The notes under the pieces: model-generated
What the model was told of the DNA's origin: nothing
The model's database searches: none
What the model saw: the letters and a program-made list of their open reading frames with translations, nothing else
Made by a program: the position numbers and the translations under genes
Part shown: positions 33,966 through 44,449 of the stretch, piece by piece
How the letters are laid out: every line of letters begins with the position of its first letter
How positions within the stretch are numbered: the first letter of the stretch is position 1
NCBI RefSeq assembly: GCF_000003815.2
Contig: NC_049993.1
Coordinates: 19,508,088 to 19,572,087 of the forward strand
Direction: 5' to 3'
DNA: 64,000 bases
Origin: Branchiostoma floridae
Lineage: Eukaryota > Chordata > Leptocardii > Amphioxiformes > Branchiostomatidae

Positions 33966-34914
33966 GCATGTTGAAGAAAACTATGCTTGTACAATAGTAT
34001 TCATCAGTGTTGATACTAAAATATGACGATGATGAATATACCAGTTCCCTGATCCATTTCAGCTTAATACGTGTATTTCAAAATTATCAAATCATTATAT
34101 TGTTAGATGGCTTTAGATAGTATCTTTTAAAAATAGAAATAAAATGTTTTAAAAAAATTACTATCTCCCAACCTACAGCATACTTTCAGTACAATAGTAA
34201 GAACAGTACATCCATTTCCGTCGGCCTAGTCAGGATTGATAAACTGCGAGTGAACAGTCATATGAATCACGTCTGAACTTGGCTTTGGTAGTCACAATGG
34301 GAAAGTTGACAAAAAATTCCTCCCCCACCTACCCCATTTTTTCAGTACAATAATAAGAAACAGTACATTCATTTCCGTCGGCCTAGTCAGAATTGATAAA
34401 CTGCGAGTGAACAGCGATATGAATCACGTCTGAACTTGGCTTTGGCAGTGACAACGAGAGGAGTTGTTGCCCTCTTATTGGTTTTGTGACCTCCATTTAT
34501 CATTCAGCGGCCGCGGTACGGCTCAAGTCCGGCCATGTCGGGTCTGGTGAAGTGCAAGTTCAAGTTCGTGCTGAGTCATGTGAACGCGCGGCTTCGGCGT
34601 GAATTATAAGAGTACTTAACCTTTCATTCGTCGCGCCCGTTACTTTTACGCTGAGAACAATCTATAGGGGTTTTGGAGGAGTTTTTTTTTAATACGCATC
34701 ATTAAGTTTCAAGTCTCCATCTGTATGAACCATACAGACAGCCGACATGGTGGTAAGAACCTGAGCGCCCTTGACCTTTAGTTATGTTTCCCCCCGCAGC
34801 AAAACATATTGTTTTTGCTGGTGCGTTCTTTTTCTGTCTTCCTCTGTCAGTAGCCAATCAGAGCTTAGGTTAGATATAAGCTGTGTTGTAAATATGAACA
34901 ATCTTTTACTGATA
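33966..34914. other. Non-coding stretch with internal duplication
   Basis: About 110 bp (TTTCAGTACAATAGTAAGAA... GAACTTGGCTTTGG) at 34189-34290 recurs at 34340-34446. No exon recognised. Confidence 0.45.
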
Positions 34915-35088
34915 CAGTAGAATCCGCTTAATTGCACACCCCATTGACCAGTGCTTTTCGTGCAATTATTCGAATGGTGCAACAAAGCGAAGTTATTAAC
35001 CTGGACCGCACCGCCACGGGATTTATGGATTTCGTGCAGTTAGCAGACGTGTGCCATTATCCGTTGTGCAATTAACTGGCTTCTACTG
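34915..35088. mobile_element. Pogo/Tigger-like MITE, copy f
   Basis: TA, then CAGTAGAATCCGCTTAATTG to CTGGCTTCTACTG, then TA. 174 bp. Confidence 0.82.
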
Positions 35089-35339
35089 TATATTTGCTTG
35101 CAAATTTCACTTTTGTAGTTATTAGTGAGTTAATTATTTCTATTTTTTTACTCACACACAATATTATAGGGCAAGCCTAATGGTAACGCATTGTGTGCGA
35201 GTATCTTGACAAAGGTTACGGGGAAAACAGTCTGCATTTTCTCGAAAACGTTGCCTTTATACTTTTTTTTTCTATTTTGCTTTTTGTACAGACTGGGACA
35301 ATGTGGCACTGCACTCAAGTATTGTAACTTATATTAACA

Positions 35340-35515
35340 GTGCCACATACACGGTACAGACAGAAGGTACCCATTTTTATACCTGGGTGAAGTGAGGAAG
35401 GTCGTGTAAAGTGCCTTTCCCAAGGGCACAACGTCGGGGCGGGGCACGGTGGGGATCGAGCTCAGGACCTCTAGGTTCCGAGCCGAACGCTCTACCAGTT
35501 ACGCCACGCCCGACG
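35340..35515 (-). mobile_element. tRNA-like SINE, minus strand
   Basis: On the minus strand: GCGTGGCGTAACTGGTAGAG (A box), GAGCTCGATCCCCAC (B box), then GGGAAAGGCACTTTACACGA and TTCACCCAGGTATAAAAATG. This is the most complete copy of the SINE also seen at 16355-16735. Confidence 0.62.
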
Positions 35516-35778
35516 CCACAAATATATATGCCTTTCTAGTTCCTCTGGCGCCCTCTAAATTAGCCTTCATCATCGGCGCAGTGACACTTGAGAAATCCAG
35601 ACAGACACGGAGGCTAAGGTTACGCACGTCTTTGTTCAGAGTAAATAAATTTGTCACTTAAATCTCTATACAATCCAGTAGACAGCTCGTCTCCAAGACT
35701 AACTGCGCTGGCGGAAAATGATAACATAATAGAGCCGTTCAGACAAATGTGAAGGGTTTTACTGTGTATCATATCACT

Positions 35779-36255
35779 TCACTTTCACTTTATTTATTTT
35801 ACCAGTAATTACATCTCAGGCCGGAAATCGGCCTGCTTTTCAGGTAATCCTGGACATAAAAGTACAAAGTACACATAGCACATATACAATACATAATAAA
35901 ATTATCCAATATCAAAGTCCAGACTACGGAGCATCAGCCAGATCAAGTTCTAATTCTCAATGAACTTCTTAAAAGTCCTGAGGCTGAGCAATTGCCGTTG
36001 CTTTAGCGGTAGTGAATTCCAGAGGAAAGGTCCGTAGGACTGTAGACTGTTTCGGAATGCAATGACTCTTGCTGGTGGACACCAGAGTAGGTGAGGGTCG
36101 TAGTCCCTTAGACGTTTTACCTCTGACCGAGTAGGGCGTACACTCATTGTTGGTGGAGCCTCCCACTTGAACAAAGATGCCAAGTACGCCGGCGCCTTTC
36201 CACGAATTGTCTTAAAGACAGTAACAAGAGTTGTAATTTCTGTCCGTTTACGCAC
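35779..36255 (-). pseudogene. LINE 3' end with RT C-terminal stub, minus strand
   Basis: A 101-codon frame (35950-36255) has VFKTIRGKAPAYLASLF, then YGPFLWNSLPLKQRQ and SLRTFKKFI before the stop. This is the typical C-terminal end of CR1/L2-like reverse transcriptases. A 170-bp 3' UTR with GGCCGGAAATCGGCCTG follows. The 5' part is absent. Confidence 0.72.
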
Positions 36256-36354
36256 AGAGTGAAGGATGATTCACCAGAGGAGTTTGCTCGCCGTAGCGTA
36301 TCATTTACCCTCGCTGTTGGGGAAACGTTACCTTTATCGCTAGTAACTAGTAAC

Positions 36355-36768
36355 TGGTCCAGATAATTCAGGTCCAGGTCCGGTTCAGGTCCAGAGGATC
36401 TGGTCCAGGTCCGGACCTGAACCTGATTCAGTATGACTCATACCAATGGTCCATTTCACCACAAAGTGCTCTGTTTGGTGGAGTATTAGACTTACACTGG
36501 CGTTTTAAAATCCTACAATGCTAACTGCACCTGTTCGATTGGCTGTAAAACTTGGTTGAAATTACTATAAACTCTACTCTATTTCACTCTTGTTATTTTC
36601 TTCCACCTGCAAGCGATAAAACGTGCGAATGCCTGATAAAATAATCTGTTAATTTTCTAATCGGTCCAACATCCGGTTCACCTAATTTTTTCAGGTCCGG
36701 TTTTTCTGGACCGGTCCAATAAGAAAAACCGGTTTTGTACCGGTACGCTGTACCGATACCCAGCCCTA
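36355..36768. mobile_element. hAT-type MITE, copy 2
   Basis: Exact 8-bp duplication CTAGTAAC (36347-36354, 36769-36776). Right TIR GTACCGATACCCAGCCCTA is intact; the left TIR has lost about 25 bp. It interrupts a CACCTTTATCC-type foldback arm (AACCTATATCCGC at 36775). Confidence 0.85.
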
Positions 36769-36839
36769 CTAGTAACCTATATCCGCTGTGTTTTAAAAAC
36801 AGGGTAATCTACATGCAGGGATACGTACGTCGAAGAAGG

Positions 36840-36990
36840 TTAGACATCCAGGTAATAAGATACGCCAAAAAGCTTGCAGTTACTCAAGCAACTGACAAAG
36901 GGTAGTGGATTCTTCCTGAAATGTATGACCGTTTCAAAAATCGTACCCAGTTGCTTGAGTAACTGCTTTTTGGCATACATATAGAGAGAG
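36840..36990. repeat. ACTCAAGCAACTG dispersed repeat, folded copy
   Basis: GCAGTTACTCAAGCAACTG at 36881 faces CAGTTGCTTGAGTAACTGC at 36949. Relatives are at 16500, 28010, 43370 and 54340. Confidence 0.6.
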
Positions 36991-37215
36991 ATATCAAGTC
37001 GACGGAAGTTGGTTGGAAAGTGCAATGTTATATTGATTTCATAAATACAACGAATAAAGGTTAACCTGTGGATATAGGTCACCTAGCGCTACCGCGCGGC
37101 TCTCGATCCCATATAATTCGTCGCATTCTTTCAATCTTTGTTTGTTTGTTTGTTTATTCAGTTTGCACATACAAAATGATAATAGATACAGAAGAGAATA
37201 GAATTTAAACAGGTG

Positions 37216-37315
37216 NNNNNNNNNNNNNNNNNNNNNNNNNNNNNNNNNNNNNNNNNNNNNNNNNNNNNNNNNNNNNNNNNNNNNNNNNNNNNNNNNNNNN
37301 NNNNNNNNNNNNNNN
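37216..37315. other. Assembly gap, 100 N, flanked by the same sequence
   Basis: AATTTAAACAGGTG ends the left side and AATTTAAAACAGGTG starts the right side. Confidence 1.
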
Positions 37316-37768
37316 AATTTAAAACAGGTGCAGGAGGAGGGAAAAGCCTTAACGGTTTATGCTGTGCCCTCTTCCTCTATGCTTATACAAAACGTATGAT
37401 CAATGAAATCATAATTAACAAAGAAAGAAGTAGCACATGTTAGAATAATGCAAAAGATGTACGATCAGTGAAATCAATAAATAACAAAAATAAGTAACTA
37501 ACACAATCATATGTTATAATAATACAACAAAAGATGTATGATCAGTGAATCAATAAATAGCAAGGAGAAGTAACTAACACAGTCATATGTTATAGTAATA
37601 CAAAAAAAAAGAAAATGTGTGATCAATGAAATCAAATGATAATAGCAATATGAATTAAGATAGGATGAATATTTCTATAAGGGTTTAGGGTCGTCAATGT
37701 TAACATTATGAGTATCAGTCCAGTCAGGCTGATCCTCTGAGAGGCGACACCAAGATTTCCACAAATAC
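37316..37768. repeat. Diverged repeats with TGATCAATGAAATCA motif
   Basis: GATCAGTGAAATCAATAAAT-like words recur around 37396, 37463, 37539 and 37620, spacing about 70-80 bp, AT-rich. Confidence 0.5.
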
Positions 37769-37776
37769 CTGTCCAG

Positions 37777-38215
37777 TAGGGCTGGGTATCGGTACAGCGT
37801 ACCGTTACAAAACCGGTTTTTCTTATTGGACCGGTCCAGAAAAACCGGACCTGAAAAAATTAGGTGGACCGGATGTTGGACCGATTAGAAAATTAACAGA
37901 CTATTTTATCAGACATTCACACGTTTTGGCGCTTGCAGGTGGAAAAAAATAACAAGAGTGAAGTTGAGTAGACTTTATAGTAATTTCTACCAAGTTTTAC
38001 AGCCAATCTCACAGGTGCACTTAGCGTTATACTTATAGGATTATAAAACGCCAGTGTGAGTCTAATACTCCACCAAACAGTTTTCTTTGTAGTGAAATGG
38101 ACCATTGGAATGAGTCATACTGAATCAGGTCCAGGTTCAGGTCCGGACCTGGACCTGATCCTTTGGACCTGAACCGGACCTGGACCTGAATTTTCTGTAC
38201 CGGTACCCAGCCCTA
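37777..38215. mobile_element. hAT-type MITE, copy 3 (439 bp, intact)
   Basis: Exact 8-bp duplication CTGTCCAG (37769-37776, 38216-38223), TIR TAGGGCTGGGTATCGGTAC / GTACCGGTACCCAGCCCTA. Inverted in orientation relative to copies 1 and 2. Reference copy for the uninterrupted structure. Confidence 0.92.
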
Positions 38216-38280
38216 CTGTCCAGCATGACCGCGGAGCTCGTCCGTCTGAAGTCCTGTGTCCTCCATACGTAGCCTCCTAA

Positions 38281-38536
38281 AGGTGGACTCTCACTGCACT
38301 TGGGGTACCGGTGCGGCACTAAAGGGTTCGTAGATGACTCTTGAAATGAATTTCAGAAATAAAGAACGAGTTTTCATCCGTTTTGTGTATTTTGTTGCCT
38401 TCTAAGTCATACTTTTACGTATTACGTATTACGTAATATCTAAATTATTAAAAATCTCGAAAATAACACAACAGTGCCGCAGTGAACGAACCCCGCAGTG
38501 CCGCACCGGTGCCTCAAGTGCAGTGAGAGTCCACCT
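38281..38536. mobile_element. TAA-flanked MITE, 256 bp
   Basis: AGGTGGACTCTCACTGCACT faces AGTGCAGTGAGAGTCCACCT, and the pairing continues through ACCGGTGCGGCAC. TAA on both sides. PIF/Harbinger-like by 3-bp target. Confidence 0.8.
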
Positions 38537-38559
38537 TAAGTGTCAAGGCAGGACGACCA

Positions 38560-38632
38560 CGCGAGTATAGAACCTGTGATGAGCTCTTGGTTTTAAGCCC
38601 AGCGCTCTATCATATACACCACGGCGGCGCCT
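38560..38632 (-). mobile_element. tRNA-like SINE head, minus strand
   Basis: On the minus strand: GTGGTGTATATGATAGAGCG then GGGCTTAAAACCAAGAGCTC. Weak B box. Confidence 0.35.
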
Positions 38633-38803
38633 TGTCGATATCGTTTATATAACGCCTTAGATAACCAAGGATACTAGTCGCTTCTGCATCCGTATCTGTC
38701 GATATCGATCGCCGGTCTAATATTTCATGGTTCTGTTGTTCAGCTCCGCAGGCACGTAGCGGGCGGTGGAAAGTTATACTGTGCTGCCCGAAACGACATA
38801 CTT

Positions 38804-39040
38804 CTAGCCTCCGTTACAGTCTTCGGAACGGCTTTTTGGTTCGCGATTTTCAACGTTGGCTATGCTCTCCGAACGGACGGGGCACAGACTCGCTATCACG
38901 GCAAACTCCCTTCCTCGGCAAACTCCCTTTCCCGGCACAAAAGAACCTAGCTAACGTTGAAAATCGCGAACAAACACCCCCCACCACCCACCAAAAAAAA
39001 AAAAAAAACAGCCCCGTTCCGAAGACTGCAACGGAGGCTA
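38804..39040. mobile_element. TAGCCTCCGTTACAGTCTTC foldback
   Basis: Left TAGCCTCCGTTACAGTCTTC faces right GAAGACTGCAACGGAGGCTA. Inner arms TTCGCGATTTTCAACGTTGG / AACGTTGAAAATCGCGAAC pair too. A related copy spans about 10545-10718. Confidence 0.75.
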
Positions 39041-39262
39041 TCAGACTTCAACGTACAACTAATTCCTCTGAGATCTTAATGCCATATCAAAAGTAACGTG
39101 AAGTCTTAAGAGATCATGCAATGCAGATGCAAATCACACTTCAAACATCCCGGAGGTGGTCAAGACATTCTTAGAAAGGCCTCGATAAAATTGGCCTCCA
39201 CCAGGCTCCACATGTGAAGGGAAAATAGCAGAAATTCGCCAAATAGAAAATATTCAAAAGGA

Positions 39263-39915
39263 GAAGGCGTTAGCCTCTACCAGGCTCCACATGTCACAAT
39301 TGTAAAAATAGTAGAGATTGGCTGAATAGGCAGATAACATGCAAAAGGCGGTCGTACGTTTTGCCCATGAGACTTTGAGACTTTATTCGAAAATCCATTA
39401 GTGACGTGCCCTAGAGCACGCCACTAATCTTCCTGGACTTCATACATAGACATAGATAACATACATACAGTGGACAATATTTACAAACATAGTTAAAAAC
39501 AGTCACAATACGCAAGTCATGGAACAGCCAATATCATTTTTCCAGACAGGAGACCAGGTCACAGAGACCAGTTTTGAAGGACCTTGAAGATAGGGCGGAC
39601 TGTAGTGCTATAGGTAGCCGATTCCACAATGATGTTGCTCTATACCTGAAAGTTCTTTTTAAGGAGTTTGTTCTAGGTTTGTCCAACTTAAAAGTTCTAC
39701 CTGAAGCAAAACGAGTGCTGTAATTGTGATGTTTCTTAACAAAAGACAGTTTACTGCTGAGACAGACAGGTTCATTGGTCAACACAATTCTCCTGAAAGT
39801 AGTCATAGTGTTCAATAACTCGATTTCCTCGCCCATCGATTTCCTCTGGCGTGTTATCTGTCTATTTGGCCAATTTCTACTATTTTTGCAGCGACCGATG
39901 GAACCTAATAGGAAC
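39263..39915. mobile_element. CCAGGCTCCAC foldback split by a LINE tail
   Basis: The left arm (39263-39345; CTACCAGGCTCCACATGT, GTAAAAATAGTAGAGATTGG) and right arm (39848-39915; TTTCTACTATTTTTGCAGCG) form one foldback. The LINE 3' tail (39375-39836) lies between them. Other copies: 15390-15592, 40537-40692. Confidence 0.55.
39375..39836 (-). pseudogene. LINE 3' end with RT C-terminal stub, minus strand
   Basis: A 100-codon frame (39534-39836) has FRYRATSLWNRLPIALQ and SSRSFKTGLCDL, matching the tail of non-LTR reverse transcriptases. A 160-bp 3' UTR follows (39375-39533). 5'-truncated. Confidence 0.65.
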
Positions 39916-39994
39916 GCTGATGATATCGTTTCCTCCCAAGGCTGTCTGTAGCCACCATAGCAGGCTCTCTGGGGTCTTTTTTGGGCTCATAATA

Positions 39995-40136
39995 AACGTT
40001 TGTTGGCCATTTCTATTCATACTCGGTCGCTGATTGCTAGTCTTTTCTGATTACCGGCCCCCAAGCCTCATACTTTGGGGCCGGCAATCAGAAAAGGCTA
40101 GCAATCAGCCGTGACAAGTAGAAATGGCCAGCAAAT
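39995..40136. repeat. Long hairpin cut by a gap
   Basis: GTTGGCCATTTCTA, GCTGATTGCTAG, TTTTCTGATTACCGGCCCC face GGGGCCGGCAATCAGAAAAG, GCTAGCAATCAGC, TAGAAATGGCCAGC. The loop is about 15 bases. Confidence 0.75.
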
Positions 40137-40236
40137 NNNNNNNNNNNNNNNNNNNNNNNNNNNNNNNNNNNNNNNNNNNNNNNNNNNNNNNNNNNNNNNN
40201 NNNNNNNNNNNNNNNNNNNNNNNNNNNNNNNNNNNN
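40137..40236. other. Assembly gap, 100 N
   Basis: The gap lies between a hairpin arm and a MITE whose first bases are missing. Confidence 1.
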
Positions 40237-40409
40237 AGAAGCCACTTAATTGGCACACCGGATTAACGCACACTTCTGTTAATTGCACGGAAACCCCCAA
40301 ATCCCAAAAACAGCGCGGTCCAGCTAGATAACTTCGCATTATTGCACCAGTCGGATAATTGCACGAAATTCACTGGCAAATAGGCCGTGCAATTACGCGG
40401 CTTCTACTG
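40237..40409. mobile_element. Pogo/Tigger-like MITE, copy g (left end in gap)
   Basis: AGAAGCCACTTAATTG... to GCGGCTTCTACTG, then TA. Confidence 0.78.
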
Positions 40410-40536
40410 TATTTCTTTAAAAAAATCTATCAATCTCAAATGCGACTTCTTCAAAAACAGTCTTAGTGTTCACAAGGGATTTGGGCATTCGGAAGGTTCT
40501 ATTCCGTTGGACGCCTTGCTGCATTATACTTCAACC

Positions 40537-40692
40537 CTAGCCTTTACCAGGCTCCGTGGACCGGTAGAATCATTATCCTCACCTTCGTGGTGAGGAAACC
40601 TACTCTTCTGGCCGGCTAACTCCCCTAGCGTACTATAGACTCTATTTGTCCAATTTCTACAATTAGACCACCGATCCACGAAGCCTGGTAGA
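40537..40692. mobile_element. CCAGGCTCCRY foldback
   Basis: TAGCCTTTACCAGGCTCCGT faces AAGCCTGGTAGAGGCTA. Internal TTGTCCAATTTCTAC is shared with the copies at 15.5 and 39.3 kb. Confidence 0.6.
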
Positions 40693-40839
40693 GGCTACTT
40701 CAACCCCCAGCTACAAATATGAAATAACAATCAATCACCTCACAGGCACCCCGTGATAGCATAAGCTCTGTGTAAAGCTTTCTAACACGGTCCTGCTGCG
40801 TCTTATGCCCTCCATATATCCCATATATGTCAGGTGGGT

Positions 40840-41680
40840 GATTTGGCTTCGGCGGGGAGTATTCAGACGTCCTTGGCATTCTGGTATATCACTGTTTTAT
40901 TTTCTAACTGAACGAAACAATAAGAAAATTCAACTCAACCTCAAAGTGAAGGGAAAACTCGTTGATGCACTCAAGTTGTAGAACTTATTCCCACACTAGA
41001 ATATTTTTATTAAATGAAAAAAAAAACGTGTGAAAATTAAGACAAATGCGAAAATGAAAACAATACAATACAATACAATACAATACAATACAATACAATA
41101 CAATACAATAAGCAGCTACAGTGTCGCTGCACTTGGATAAAGTATGTACTCAGTCAAAACGTCATGGTTGGAAATCTTGTACCTAGATGGCAATATATAA
41201 CGTTATACATAAAGACTAGAATATGTCTTATGGAAGGAACTCCCGGCGGTGTCTGTTTCCAGCTGATGCACTTGAAGTCCACAACATAACCCATGTGTAC
41301 TCGGGCTTTGGTGGAGAGTAGGTAAGCGTCCTTGGCATTCTATTCTATTCTAGTCTATCTACTCTATACCATTCCATTCCATTCTATTCTGTTCTGTTCT
41401 ATTGTATTGTATTGTATTGTATTCTATTCAGCTAGGTTCTGTTCTATTCTATTAGGTTCTGTTCTATTGTATTCTGTTCTGTTCTATTCTACTCAACTGT
41501 GTTCTATTCTAATTCGTTGTATATCTGTTTATATCTTCGCAATTAGAACTTATGCAATAAATGAATAAGAACAAATTCTATTACATTCTTTTTTTTCTTT
41601 TGTATCTTCTAACCGAACGAAACGATTTCAAAATAAATGAACTTGAAGGTGGCATGCACTCAGTTTGTTCAGCTTGTTCT
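40840..41680. repeat. Two related segments carrying pentanucleotide repeats
   Basis: GTCCTTGGCATTCT with AACTGAACGAAACAA (40870-40920) and GTCCTTGGCATTCT with AACCGAACGAAACGA (41327-41625) mark two copies. (CAATA)n is at 41060-41110. (TTCTA)n with (TATTG)n is at 41335-41520. Confidence 0.65.
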
Positions 41681-42039
41681 CACAGTGACCATCAACGGAG
41701 ATAAAGGACTGATAAACATAAAATAAAGCCGAGTACTACAATACACTATAATCCGTTCGCAAACTTTCCTCCTTAAACCGTCCAAATGTAGAAATCCACC
41801 CACTGGGCACGTGTGCTCATTTGGGAGACTATCAGATTGGGGGATCTATCTCCTACTGTACCAGTAGTCCCCATGTGTTGGTTAATGTTCTATATCGTAA
41901 AGTATCTCCGACATTATCAGTTCCAAACCGCTGCGCACGGCGTCCGCGATAGGATAAATCAGGTGTTCTCTGGTTTGGTGTGCGGAGTGAAACGTCCTTG
42001 GCAGTGTCCTTCTGGAGTGGAATGCCCCTTTAAGTAGTA

Positions 42040-42251
42040 CTGTAAACACAGAAACTTTCGCGGTGGGTTAATGTTCGCGGTTTTCGCGGTGGCCGCTTCG
42101 CCGCGATCTTAAATTTAAATCACCGTGAAAATTTTTCCATAACAGTAAGAGACTACAGTGAATGGTGCTACCGCGAAGTTAAACCACTGCGAAATGTCCA
42201 TTTTTCCGCTACCGCGAAATTAACTCCCCGCGAACTTAGATACATTTACAG
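42040..42251. mobile_element. TTCGCGG-type MITE, copy 4
   Basis: CTGTAAACACAGAAACTTTC... to ACATTTACAG, with TTCGCGG arms. Confidence 0.72.
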
Positions 42252-42376
42252 TATTCTCTCTTCACCTTCATCCAGCTCAAGAATGCTGCTAAACCACAGG
42301 ACTATACATCCAGACTATCATGTTTACCTCTAGTTAGACTATAAGGGACAGTCGTGATCATTTCAATAATGTTTTA

Positions 42377-42545
42377 CAGTCGAATCCGCTTAATTGCACA
42401 CCCCATTTACCAGTGATTTTCGTGCAATTATCCGAATGGTGCAACAAAGCGAAGTTATTAAGCCGCACCACCACGGTATTTATGGATTTCGTGCAGTTAC
42501 CAGAAGCGTGCGATTATCCGTTTTTCAATTAACTGGCTTCTACTG
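42377..42545. mobile_element. Pogo/Tigger-like MITE, copy h
   Basis: TA, then CAGTCGAATCCGCTTAATTG to CTGGCTTCTACTG, then TA. 169 bp. Confidence 0.8.
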
Positions 42546-42792
42546 TAATGCCATTCTTGAGTGAAACGTCCTTGGCAGTGTACCAGTATTCCCTCTTCAC
42601 CGTTAATGGGGAGAAGGAAACTAGAACTCACGCAGCAAACATACGGCAGTAAAAGGGCACGCATTCCCTCAGGCTGTGCGGGCAGCTGGGCCCTACATGT
42701 AGCCATCATCGCAGGTTTCCTCGCTCATTTGACTGCTTTGTAGTGTAGTCTTTTTTTTACCATTTAACGTTTCGCTTTACGTTAACGTTAAA

Positions 42793-43123
42793 CCTTCAGA
42801 AGAGCCATCGCCTACCGTGGACCCACCATCTGGAACAGTTTACCACCGGACATACGCATAGCCCCAACTCGTAATGGGAACTAGGCGGCCAAATGAACGG
42901 ACTTGAATCATGTAGCATTTTCTCTCTTTGTAACGTTATGTATGTAAAAATTGTGTATATAGACTTATAGGACTTATAAGGACTCGAAACGATGTAACTG
43001 TATCTCTGTTATATACCTTGTCTGACCCTTGCCTCTTCCCTCATGACCTCAATGAAAAGCGGCCTGCAGGCCGATTTGAGCTTTCATGAATAAATAAAGG
43101 TTCAAACAAACAAACTAGCACCT
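42793..43123 (+). pseudogene. LINE 3' end with short RT tail
   Basis: CCTTCAGAAGAGCC opens a frame FRRAIAYRGPTIWNSLPPDI that ends at a stop near 42880, the final residues of a CR1/L2-like reverse transcriptase. The 3' UTR has GCGGCCTGCAGGCCG and ends TAAATAAAGGTTCAAACAAA. Confidence 0.65.
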
Positions 43124-44020
43124 TCTTATAATTTTAAACGCTAGTCTAACTTTGCTAAAACACATAAGAACATGTATTACTATACACACCAGTCTTTTCG
43201 ACTTTTTGTAGGTCTTGTTGATGTATAAGGCCTATTTTTGTAGATTCCCTCCATCTTGTGCACGACCTTCCACGTCTGCGTGTATATGAAGACCAAAAGA
43301 ACTCTTGAGTGTCACCTATGAAAGATAGTGAATGCTATCATCTGAAACGTCTGGCCGTTTCCAAAATCAGATCCAGTTGCTTGAGTAACTGCTATTTGAG
43401 TTTGTAGTCTCCGCTCGTGTTCATCTCACAAGGCTAGCTAAGGTCGACTGAAGGTGAGAGGATAGTGGATATCAGTATGGTAGATCGATCCCAAGCCGCC
43501 ATTTATAATTCAGCTGGGGCCCGGGGTAACTCCAGGACACTAGCCTTATAAAACCTGCACTGTACACTATCGACGCCTGGGGGCGCCCTTAGGTTACCGA
43601 AGGGCAACTTCTATGTGAAGCCTACATAGCAGACTTCACGTTGGTGTCTGCGATATTGCCGTTATTTTCTCGACTACGTACATTACGTACATATACTGTT
43701 CCCTGTCTATAGCGACCACCCATGAAACTCGCCTCATGAGACCCGGACGTTATAGACAGGCTGACAAGAGCACATAGGCCAATGGTCTCACACGTGGCCA
43801 TGTGTTCGCTTGGAAGAATAGTTTTAAACGTTTGTATGGTGCAAATTACCAGGAAAAGAAATTGTAGGAAAATGAACTTTCTGTATTGTACTAATCTGAC
43901 AAAAATAACCTAAGCGACCAACAAGGTCCTTATGTAGACGAGAGCATAATGAAATATAGGTTTGGGTGTAACGTTAACGTTACATAATCAGCCATACAAA
44001 TGCCTACATCCGAACACCCA
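43124..44020. other. Non-coding stretch
   Basis: 43335-43400 is a copy of the CAGTTGCTTGAGTAACTGC repeat. The remainder shows no exon. Confidence 0.35.
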
Positions 44021-44023
44021 CAG

Positions 44024-44335
44024 AAAAGACTGCTGGCGAGGCTACCATCTGGAGGTTACTCCCGGTCACCTCTCCCTGCCCCAGTTACTATAAACGAAAG
44101 CCTGAATAATCTCTTACTGCGCAAATATAGCATCTCCTTTATTAAATAAGGCAGATCACTGTAACACTATCCTGGCCTTGTACTAAGGCCATGGAGAAGG
44201 CTGCTATTGAGGCTACGATCTGGAGGTTACTCCCGGTCACCTCTCCCTGCCCCAGTGACTATAAACGAAAGCCTGATTTATCTCGTTACTGCCCAAATAT
44301 AGCATCTCTACAGGGCAGATCACTGTAATGCGATA
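44024..44335. repeat. 170-bp tandem duplication
   Basis: GGAGGTTACTCCCGGTCACC at 44051 and 44221, with flanks, repeats AGACTGCTGGCGAGGCTACC... to GCAGATCACTGTAA at about 170-bp spacing. Confidence 0.75.
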
Positions 44336-44449
44336 TTGGCGTTGTGCCTATCTACCAGTAATACAATCCGCGATCCTCCAACTGACGACATGGGGATATG
44401 TGCGGTATTCAGAATTACTATGGAGGATGTTCCCGTTGATTGGACGTGG

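Noticed and set aside
33124-33994. Open frames over TG/TC tracts
   Set aside because: Microsatellite artefacts.
42497-42743. Small frames around 42.6 kb
   Set aside because: They overlap a MITE end and have no domain, splice or repeat support.
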